Part shown: one piece after another, positions 42,568-51,557 of the stretch
Layout: each line of letters opens with the position of its first letter
Numbering within the stretch: the stretch's first letter is position 1
DNA from: an uncultured Clostridia bacterium
Lineage (GTDB): Bacteria > Bacillota > Clostridia > Lachnospirales > CAG-274
DNA length: 64,000 nucleotides
Direction: 5' to 3'
Assembly (NCBI GenBank): GCA_947628755.1
Contig: CANRBC010000001.1
Span: 124,001-188,000, forward strand
The notes under the pieces: model-generated
Databases searched by the model: none
What the model was told of the DNA's origin: nothing
What the model saw: the letters and a program-made list of their open reading frames with translations, nothing else
Made by a program: the position numbers and the translations under genes

Positions 42568-42630
42568 AATATATCCTATACCCTATCTAATTGCTTAACA
42601 CTTCACCAATTTTGTTAATAGTATGTTCAA

Positions 42631-42933
42631 TTAAAAATCACTATTACAGTTATTACAATGCCACTGCTTAGCTATCTGCCCTGCTGCGGCATTTCCCCAA
42701 AAGGCTACTTTCAAGCCTTTTGCTAAGCCTGAGATTTTCTTAGTATTAGTTGAGTGACAATATGGACATTCCACTGTAAGGGCAGAGTTCGTGTTTCTCA
42801 AACTCTCCTCATAGTTTTCCACCAAGCTAAAATCAGTATTGCCGCACTGTGGGCAAATATGAGTTTCTATGGCTTCATTTTTATCATAAACATATCCGCA
42901 TTGTTTACAACAATATCTATATACCATGCCCAT
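42631..42933 (-). CDS. Triple zinc-ribbon protein
   Basis: About 100 residues with three C-x2-C pairs or more: YCCKQCGYVYDKNEAIETHI, CPQCGNTDF, CPYCHSTNTKKISGLAKGLK and a final CNNCNSDF. It resembles double zinc-ribbon proteins that often accompany membrane sensors. GAGGTG and a promoter at 42954-42982 precede it. It faces away from the active tape-measure segment, as zinc-ribbon gene 1 faces away from the spare segment. Confidence 0.65.
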   Translation of the reverse strand: MGMVYRYCCKQCGYVYDKNEAIETHICPQCGNTDFSLVENYEESLRNTNSALTVECPYCHSTNTKKISGLAKGLKVAFWGNAAAGQIAKQWHCNNCNSDF

Positions 42934-42953
42934 TTTGTATCACCTCTAGTAGC

Positions 42954-42982
42954 ATTTTATCACATTTAGTGACAGTGTTCAA
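42954..42982 (-). promoter_or_regulatory. Leftward sigma-A promoter of the triple ribbon gene
   Basis: On the minus strand TTGAAC (42982-42977), 17-base spacer, TAAAAT (42959-42954). It lies within 40-65 bases of the resumed tape-measure coding segment. Confidence 0.65.
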
Positions 42983-43020
42983 CATTCAAATCTCCACAAA
43001 TGTTGACACTAATCGACACT

Positions 43021-46000
43021 TGAAAAGTTATTAAATGTCTTAAAAGCTGCACGGGCTGTATATGATTTTAGAACAACAGGAAATCAAAATGCAACAAAAG
43101 GATTTAGTTCAGAACTTACTAACACATATAATAAATTAAATGGTATTGTACAAGTATTTAGTTCCCAAGGTACTTGGGCTGGACTAAAAAATGTAGGTAA
43201 GGAACTTGGCAAAGGTGCATTAGCCTTAATCAAAGCTCACCCAGTTATTACAGCTTTAGCCGCTGCCTTTGCAGCCTACAAAGTTGCGGATAAATTCATA
43301 TTCACATATGATGAGGATATAGAGGACGCCAAAAAAGCTTTAAGTGATTATCAGGCTACACAACAAGAAATTGAAAGCGTAAACAACGAACTGTCTACAA
43401 CAAGCGCAAGAATGGACGAACTTCTTGCCAAAGACAGTTTAACACTTGTGGAAAAAGACGAACTTACTAAGTTGCAGAGAAGCAACGATGAGTTAGAGCG
43501 TAGAGCCAAAATACTTGATATACAGCAAAAGGCACAGGCAGAGGAAGTTGCTGCAACAGCTAAAGAGGCTTTAGGTAAAAGGCGGCACTTAGCAAATATT
43601 CTTGGCTTCCAAGATTATAGTGTTCCAACGCTGAACGAAGATGGTACTGTTTATAAAACTCGTGACGGACAGCCTGTTATGAAAACAGGAAACGTAATGG
43701 AAGCAGTAACATCTTGGGCTAAAAATGCACAAGGACTTCAAGACAGTATAGATAATTATACGGAGAGATTGACCAATCCGAATTTATCTAAAGGTCAAAG
43801 AAAGAACTTAGAAAATCAAATTGAGCTTTGGCAAAAAGAATACGACGGCTACGTTGAGGATATTAATGAGAAGTTATCCGATACAGACCTCTTTAATGAA
43901 AACATCGACCTTATCAAAGACCCCGCAATAGTCAGACAGTTAAATACAATGTATGACGCTGTTGATGAATTGTTCGGGACTTCTGGTTCTTCAACTACAG
44001 CTAAAATCGAGGGTGCTGTTGCCAAGTACAAGGATTTAAGAGATAATCTTATTGATTTAGCGAATGCAGGACAATTAACAGGCAAAAATCTTAAATCGGC
44101 AGGCGGCGACTTTAGTGCGTTCTATGATGATATGGTTCGCAAAGGTGTTTCCATTGACGATGTTATAAGTCATTTTCAGTCAATAGCTGATCCGTCGGGA
44201 TATAACTTTGATACCCTCAGAAAACAGTTTAAGGAAACTCTTAAGGGTGCAGGGAAGGATGCACAAGATTTTGTTGACGGACTTTCGGAGGAAGAGCTTA
44301 CCGCTTATGCTCAGATAAAGGCAGAGGATATTGACACTTCTGAATGGGATACAGGCGTATGGAAGGAACAAATCAAAGAACGCCTTGAAAGTGAAACTAT
44401 CGAAGTTGATATAAATGCTACGCCAAGACTGGATAAATTCAGAGAAGCCGTAAAGAAAGAAAGCGAAGCCGAGGAAAAAGGTAATAGCGACAATTACAAA
44501 TTCATACAAAGCAACCTTGAAGACATTATAAAAATGCGCAAGGACGGCTTGATAGGTACTGATATTTTTCGCTCATTTACAAGTTTTATATCTCCAAACG
44601 GCATAGACACTCTTAAAGAATATGACAAAGCCATAGGCAAGATAAAGAGGTACTTTACAGAGGATAATACAGGCATAGGAAATTTCGTTACCGACCTTAA
44701 GAGTTTAGGTATGCTTACGCAAAGCGGCAATCAACTGTCTTTACAGATAGACGATGTTGGACAGGCTGCAAAGGATATGGGCGTATCTGTCGAAACCTTT
44801 GTAGCGGTGTGTCAGAGACTCAATGACTACGGCATATTCACAGGTATTTATAACAATGCGGAAGAAGCCAAAGAGGAAATACAGGGCTTCTATGACGAAT
44901 ACAGTAAACTGGAAGCCGAAAGAGACGCTCTAACTTATGCTATCAACGATAAGAAAAATCCGTTAAGTGCTGATGATAAGAGTGCAGCCTTAGACAAAGT
45001 AAACGCTCTTAATGGGAAAATTAATGAGCTTAAAGGCAATATAGATGCTGCTATGGACTCATATCTGAGTCTGCTGTCAGGCGGTGACAGCGGTGATACC
45101 ATAGAGGATATTGCCAATAATGCCGAGGCTGCTATTGGCTCTGCTCAGCGTATGGCTTTTAAGACGGTCGAGGAGTTCAATAACTTAGACTGGTCTAAGT
45201 ATAAGAACGCAAGTCAAATTCAGGAAACCATCAAAGAAAACCTTGCGCAGTTAGGCAAAGAGGCAGGCGGCGAGTTTACCCTTAACGGCGGTAAACTGAC
45301 GTTTGAAATAGATAAAGAAGCCGCTCAAAATAAGGGCGTAGAGGCTGCACAGGAAGCTCAAAAGGGTGCAGATACAAATCCTGTAAGGCTTAGCACTGAA
45401 ACGCAAATCTCATCTACGGACAATGTTGAAAGTGAGTTAGAGAATTTAGCCAACTTATGGGCTGAGTCGGACGACATTGTTACACGAGGCGGTATAACGC
45501 AATCCCTTGACGAAGTTATATCTAAGTTGAAAGAGATGAACTTAACGTCAGAGGATATAAATGATATACTTGCCGAAACCAATAAAGAGCTTGAAAATGT
45601 TTCTTTGGTATATGATAACGGTGAAATTTCTATTGTCCCTAAAGTTGATTTTTCAGAAGTAGAAGCGTCCGAAGCCGAGTTAACTTTATTAACGCAAAAA
45701 TTAGCAGAATTAGGTGTTGGTACATCAATTTCTGTAACGGTCGACAGCGGACAAGCATATGCGACTATTGATGGTATCAAATATCAGGTAGATACATTGC
45801 CCGATGGTCAGATACGACTGACAGCGTTAGACGGAATAAGTCCTACGCTTGTGCCAATAGAAGGGAAGCTTCAAGTCGTAAATCAAGGTGCTAATGCACA
45901 TATTACTGTTGATGCTGGTAATGCCTTATCTACATTAAGCAGTATTGTAAGTTTGCTTAATCGGGTCGTTGGTAAAAATGTTGTCGTTACTGTAACAAGA

Positions 46001-49000
46001 AATATCATATCTCGTTTGACTGGCGGCGATGAGCTATACGGCAATGCTAAACAAAACGGCAATGCCAGAGCAGGCGGCAACTGGGGCGAAGTCAGAGACG
46101 TAACCGCTCTTGCCGGCGAAATAGGCTCTGAATTGGTCGTCAGAGGAAATAACTGGTTTACAATAGATTATCCTCAATTCTTTAAGTTTAAGAAAGGCGA
46201 CATTATATTCAATGCCGACCAGACAAAAGCCATATTGGAAGGCAGGCATACGTCTTTCGGTCGATCTCTTGCACAGGGCAACACAGGAGAAGCAAGAGCC
46301 GCTGCTTCGGGATATGGTGAAAATCCCGTACTTGCAGGACTTATAACCAATCCTAAAGCGGCTAAAGCAACCGAAAAGGCGGCAAAAGCTGTTGAAAAAG
46401 CAAGTAAGTCTGCTTCTAAGGACTCTAAGTCTAAAGTGCAGACCAATAACAACGTATATAACTGGTGGCAGGCATATCTTGACGGTGCTTCCAAGACTCT
46501 GAATAACTTTAAGTCCGAACTGGATAAGCTTAACTCACAGTATGAGGACGCTATTGCTCACGGTTGGGACGAAAGCGCAAAGTTTATTGAAGAAAGATTA
46601 AAGAAGTCCAAAGAGAAATACGACAAGAACTTTATGGACACTCTTAATGAGCTTAAAGCTGATGAACAGGAAAACCTTAATGCTCTTGTCAATATACGTC
46701 CTGAGTTTAAGGGCAAGTCTGCACTTGATATTATCAATGACGAAACATTGGAAATGCAGATAACCAAAGGCTATGAGGATAAACTTGCCGCAACTACAGA
46801 TGACAAGACTAAAGAAAAGATACAAAAAGAGTTTGATACATTCAAGTCATATCTTTCATCTTTAGAGAGTATTCGTAACGAAATATCCTCAATGGAAGGA
46901 AATATAAGATATGTAAGTGATGAGTATAAACTCAAAGTTATAGGCAATGCTATAAAACTCTTTAATAACGGCGATGCTTCACAAGTCGAGGAATGGGCTG
47001 CCAAGTATGGCTATGAAAGCGCAGAAGCATTTGTAGACGCTTGGAACAGACAAGACCCCGACCTTATGGGTTGGTTTAAGAAAGCCGAAGTATTGGACGA
47101 CGGCGTACTTGAACGCAGAATAGCCGCTTTACAGCATACAGTTGACGGAAACGATTTCAGTCTTGACGTATTGGCTGACGACTCCTCTAACAATGGCAAG
47201 CGTATTGAACTGTTGAAACAACAGCAGGCGCTTTACCACGAAATGGCGAATGAGTATAGAGCTTTTAACTACGACGAGGACAGCGATGAAATCCAAGACC
47301 TCCAAAGCAAGTGGCGAGACAGCGCCAAAGAGATATATGAAATCGAAAAGGATATAGCTGAAACGCGCAGAGAAGGTATACAGAGCCGAATTGACGACTA
47401 CGACTGGTTTATAGACCAAGCGGGCGAGGAAAGTGAGGAGGCAAGACATAAGTATACCTTAAGGGCTTTGGGTGATGAAGTCAACTTGTATGATGATATA
47501 GCAAGTCGAATTGCTGAGTGCAATCGTGAGTTGAAAAATGGCGCAATCAATGTTGACGAAATCAAGGAAGAGCTTGCCGATTTAAGAGAGCAGCAGAAAG
47601 ACGCTATATCCAAGATAATTGAATATATGCACGCTCTCTATGACGTTGAGTATGAAAAAATCGACGACAAGATAGAGGACATCAAGGACGACAACGATGC
47701 CATTGTTGATAGTCTTGAAGAGCAGATAGACGCTCTTGAAAAAGAGAAAGACAAGTTAGAAGATATAAGCGACAAGTACAAGCAGGCTGCTGAGGCTGTA
47801 AAGAAGTGCCTTGATAATGAAAAGAAAATGCTCGAACAGGAAAAAGAGCAGAAGGAAAATTATTGGGACGCTCGCCTTGAAGCTCTTGAAAAGGCTAACG
47901 ACGAACAGACTAAGGCTTATGACTTAACTAAGAAACAGCAAGCCTTAGAGGAAGCGCAGAGTCAAAAGAATACGGCTATATACAGAGACGGTAAAATTGT
48001 ATATGAGTCTAACTTCAACGACGTAAGGCAGGCTTCACAAGACTTAGCCGAGGAAAAACGTCAACAGCAGTATGAGAAGCGGAAAGCGCTTTTAGAGGAC
48101 GAAAGAGATGCTGAAATTCAAGCCATAGAGGATAGAATGAAATCTCTTGACAACTACGAGGATTTATGGAGCGAGGTATTTGATAAATACACCGACGAAA
48201 TAAATGAACAGAGTGCTTCTGAGTTAATTAGCGCTGATTGGCAAAAGAGAGTCCTTGCTATGAGAAAAGATACATGGGAGGACTTCAGGGACGCTTATTA
48301 CAATGTTGAAAGCCGTATAGAGGGTTATCTTGAAAGTGAGATAGAAAAACTCAACGACTCCAAGGACGCAGCGCAAGAAAGCTGTGATAAGCAAGTGGAA
48401 GCTCTTGAAAAATCCAAGAAGGCTTTAGAAGAGCAGGAAAAGACAGTAGACGACTTTGCTGCTAAGTTTGCAGAAGCCTTTATCACGGGCGACAACAGCG
48501 CGTTAAACTCTTTCTTGAAGTTTGTAGAAGGTATTGCTGTGGGAAGTACCGAAGTTAGCAACAACATACAGTCTATTATCAGCAGCATTAAGGATATGTC
48601 TGATAATATTTCAGAGGATAAGCCTATTGAAGACACATCTTCCTCTAAGGCTAAATCCAAGAGTGCTGTAAAGCAGGCAGCATCAAAGAAATTTGGAAGT
48701 GCGTTTGCGAGTAAATTATTAGGCTACGCTTCGGGAACAAGCAATGCTCCAAGAGGCTTAAGTTTAGTTGGTGAACGTGGCGCAGAGCTTATCAACTTCC
48801 AAGGCGGAGAACAAGTGCTTAATGCACAGGACACTTCTAAACTGCTTGGCGCAGTAGGAAGTATAAGCAACGGCGATATATTGGATATTGTGAAGAATGT
48901 ACCGTCATTAAGCAAATTAATGGGTAGTATGGGTATAGGCGAAGCAAAGTCCAACATATCTAATGACAGCAGTGTTCACATGGGCGATATAAATGTAGCG

Positions 49001-49087
49001 TATGACGGAGAAAGCCTTGACAAATTTATGGATTTGGTTATTAAGCAGCTTCCGTTTAAAATGCAACAAATTATCAGCCGTAAATAA
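43021..49087 (+). CDS. Tape-measure protein, segment 3 of 3 (3B)
   Basis: About 2,020 residues in one frame with no convincing start of its own: the frame is open from 43021 (EKLLNVLKAARAVYDFRTTG) though the first ATG is at 43412. It contains a hydrophobic stretch (HPVITALAAAFAAYKVADKF), long coiled coils, the conserved GEIGSELVVRGNNWFTID and FKKGDIIFNADQTKAILEG blocks, and the C-terminal LSLVGERGAELINFQGGEQV typical of tape measures. Joining 31089-32936, 33361-33728 and 43021-49087 gives 8,283 bases, 2,760 residues, in frame. By the usual 0.15 nm per residue this implies a tail of roughly 0.4 micrometre. Confidence 0.8.
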
Positions 49088-49100
49088 CTATATTAGCAGT

Positions 49101-49133
49101 ATAAACAAGAGGGTGCTAAGCCCTCTTGTTTAT
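49101..49133 (+). terminator. Terminator-like hairpin after the tape measure
   Basis: A 13-bp stem, 49101-49113 with 49121-49133, followed by ATATTATAT. Confidence 0.7.
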
Positions 49134-49156
49134 ATTATATGGGAAGTGAGTTGTTA

Positions 49157-49417
49157 ATGGATTACAACAAAACAAACAGATTTTCAGAAATGTTATCTAA
49201 TGTTATTAAAAACTGTGTTAACGAAACGATAAGTAAATATAAATTTGATGAGTCTTACAGAGGCATGATAACAGCGGACTTAGGCGATAATTATTACGAA
49301 GTTGAGATTAACGGTAAAAAATATAAAATAAAGTGTAAGTCCAGAAAATTAACAGTGGGAGAACCTGAATGGGTGACAGTTCCCAAAGGAAATTGGAATG
49401 AGTTATTTATAAGATAA
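49157..49417 (+). CDS. Small tail protein, 86 aa
   Basis: ATG at 49157 (MDYNKTNRFSEMLSNVIKNC) follows GGAAGTGAG at good spacing; the ATG at 49139 lies before that site. The C-terminal 45 residues form a small beta barrel-like pattern (NYYEVEINGKKYKIKCKSRK, EWVTVPKGNWNELFIR) similar to the OB-type proteins placed after tape measures in clostridial phages. Its TAA is followed at once by the site of the ATC-start gene. Confidence 0.55.
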   Translation: MDYNKTNRFSEMLSNVIKNCVNETISKYKFDESYRGMITADLGDNYYEVEINGKKYKIKCKSRKLTVGEPEWVTVPKGNWNELFIR

Positions 49418-49429
49418 GGAGGTGTTCAT

Positions 49430-50605
49430 ATCAAACCGATATTACAAGCAATAAAGACTTTTGACGCCACAAAAGAACAAACCTTATCTTTTCAATATAT
49501 AGGAAATATTCAAGGCAGTATCTTAAGAATATACAGAAAAAAGAAAACAACCGTAAGTTATACCTTTTGGAAACAAAATATTAACACATCAATAGAACCG
49601 GTACATATTATTGAGGCTAACACACTGGAAAACAGCTATCAATATAAGGTTGAAATTATAGTGTCTTATCTTAATAATGAAGGCATAACACAACAGTCGG
49701 AAGTATCCGATGCGGTTTACTTTGATTGTTTTGTTACTCCTGTTTGTCAAATTACTTCCTTGTCAACGGGAGAAGAAAATATACTTGATACTTCTGATTT
49801 TAACAGTGTGTTACAAATTACACAGTGTACAGAACAAACGCCTATAAGGGCTAATATATCAGTATATTTGGACAGTGCCTGTACCCAATTATATACCGAT
49901 AAAATATATAAGGATTTTACCAAATCTAGCGTTAATTATAATTGTAATATATCTTTGCACGGCTTAGAGAGTTCTAAGACAAATGCCCTTCTCGGTACTT
50001 ATTACATAGTTGCAAAATGTATTACCGATTATGATATGGAGTTTACATCAGATATATATAAAATCACTGTTGACTACAAGGAAAATTTGCCTTCTGTATT
50101 TCAGGCAGAGGTAGACGACGGACACGTAAATCTGACGGTAAAGGATTATAAAATAGAGGGCTACTATTTGCCGACACCTTATGGCGACTCTTTCTGTGAT
50201 GAAAGTACCGTACACGTAGCAGAGGGTGAAAGTCTTAATTATGACGTAAATCTTGTAAATGATTTTTGTATAACTCTTAAAGCATTATCGCCTGTGGAAA
50301 TTGACGATATTACACCGGGCATAGAGTTATACGGCGAAGATGGATTTCACTTACAGATAATCGGAGAATTAAGAGATTATAATATTAAGGATTTGGCTGC
50401 TACTCAAAATCTAAACGAAAGCAAATGGGCTTATGTACGATTTGTTCTATTGACAAACAATCGTAATAAGATAGTGAAATATAGCAACGCATTAGGAGTA
50501 AACGTGATAAAAAGCGGTAACGCTAAATATAGAATAGGTTTATCCAGCGTGATTTTTAATATAAAAAGAATTGACGGATACTACAATATTACGTGGTCGA
50601 GTTAG
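49430..50605 (+). CDS. Distal tail protein with ATC start
   Basis: 391 residues. The previous gene's TAA (49415-49417) is in frame, and no ATG, GTG or TTG occurs from there until 49661. AAGGAGG ends seven bases before ATC at 49430, and the residues after it (KPILQAIKTFDATKEQTLSF, QYIGNIQGSILRIY) form the expected first strands of a fibronectin/Ig-like baseplate protein. So initiation at ATC is strongly indicated. The rest is beta-rich repeats (VSDAVYFDCFVTPVCQITSL). Likely baseplate or distal tail component. Confidence 0.65.
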   Translation: MKPILQAIKTFDATKEQTLSFQYIGNIQGSILRIYRKKKTTVSYTFWKQNINTSIEPVHIIEANTLENSYQYKVEIIVSYLNNEGITQQSEVSDAVYFDCFVTPVCQITSLSTGEENILDTSDFNSVLQITQCTEQTPIRANISVYLDSACTQLYTDKIYKDFTKSSVNYNCNISLHGLESSKTNALLGTYYIVAKCITDYDMEFTSDIYKITVDYKENLPSVFQAEVDDGHVNLTVKDYKIEGYYLPTPYGDSFCDESTVHVAEGESLNYDVNLVNDFCITLKALSPVEIDDITPGIELYGEDGFHLQIIGELRDYNIKDLAATQNLNESKWAYVRFVLLTNNRNKIVKYSNALGVNVIKSGNAKYRIGLSSVIFNIKRIDGYYNITWSS

Positions 50606-50621
50606 GGGAGGCGATAATTAA

Positions 50622-51557
50622 ATGTGGCTTCCAAGCAAAACGTATTATACAGAAGATGTATACAGTGGCTATACGGGACTGATAAAGCCCGAAAAGATAA
50701 CAAGAATAAAGATAAATTCTGGCGTTTATGATTATCTTGCAGTAAACAATAGCGGCAATGATATAAACGTGGATTCCGCCGAGTGGCAGAACGATACTGT
50801 GCTTATTGCCCTTTTCAACGGCAATCTTAAAGCGGGACAAATAACATTTGACTATGATACTGTGGGACAGATAATAATATACCGCAAAAAGCCGAATGAA
50901 GTAAGATATACTCCTATTGATATAGTTGAAAACGTCAATAAGTCATTAACGGAAGGTTATACCTATATAGATAGAACAGTGCAAAGCCGTCAGGAGTATG
51001 AGTATGCTATTATATTTAAAGATAAAAACGGAGCTGACATAGGACTTATCACAGCTATGTGGAACGGCAGCAATAAGGTTAAATTTGACGGATATTATAT
51101 ATATGACGGAGAAACGGAATACCACGGAGATATAAATGTTGGTCTGTCTGACACCCGAAATGTAAGACGGAATGTGGTAGAGCCATTGTACAGTAAATAT
51201 CCTTATGTGATACAAACATCGGCAACAAACTATACTACCTTTGAGATACAGACGCAATACATAGAAAAGAATAATGAACATATTTCGGGACTTGACTTAG
51301 AACATCAGGCGCTATTCCGTGAGCAAGTCATAGACTTTCTGACAAACGGCAAAGCTAAGTTATTTAGAAATAATGACGGACGGAATAAAATAGTTGTTTT
51401 ATCCGATTCTGTATCTAACACGTCTGACGGCTATATTAACGCAGTAAGTTCCTCTTATCCTATGGTTGAAATAGCAGACGCTTATAATCAGCAGGACTTA
51501 TATGACTATGGCTTTACAAAATATAATCCTATGACAGACAAGGAGGACGTAATATGA
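50622..51557 (+). CDS. Distal tail/baseplate protein, 311 aa
   Basis: ATG behind GGGGAGGCG. Beta-rich protein with Fn-like strands (GQITFDYDTVGQIIIYRKKP) and a second domain that resembles a distal-tail fold (PYVIQTSATNYTTFEIQTQY). It overlaps the following large gene by four bases (ATGA). Position between Ig-like and tail-lysin-like proteins suggests the hub. Assignment by context. Confidence 0.5.
   Translation: MWLPSKTYYTEDVYSGYTGLIKPEKITRIKINSGVYDYLAVNNSGNDINVDSAEWQNDTVLIALFNGNLKAGQITFDYDTVGQIIIYRKKPNEVRYTPIDIVENVNKSLTEGYTYIDRTVQSRQEYEYAIIFKDKNGADIGLITAMWNGSNKVKFDGYYIYDGETEYHGDINVGLSDTRNVRRNVVEPLYSKYPYVIQTSATNYTTFEIQTQYIEKNNEHISGLDLEHQALFREQVIDFLTNGKAKLFRNNDGRNKIVVLSDSVSNTSDGYINAVSSSYPMVEIADAYNQQDLYDYGFTKYNPMTDKEDVI

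Noticed and set aside
45358-48957. Several leftward open frames of 60-140 codons inside the tape measure
   Set aside because: They are antisense shadows of a biased coding sequence, Ser/Leu-rich, without ribosome sites.
43412-49087. Tape-measure C-terminal part as a separate gene starting at ATG 43412
   Set aside because: The frame is open upstream to 43021 with tape-measure-like sequence, and there is no ribosome site before 43412.
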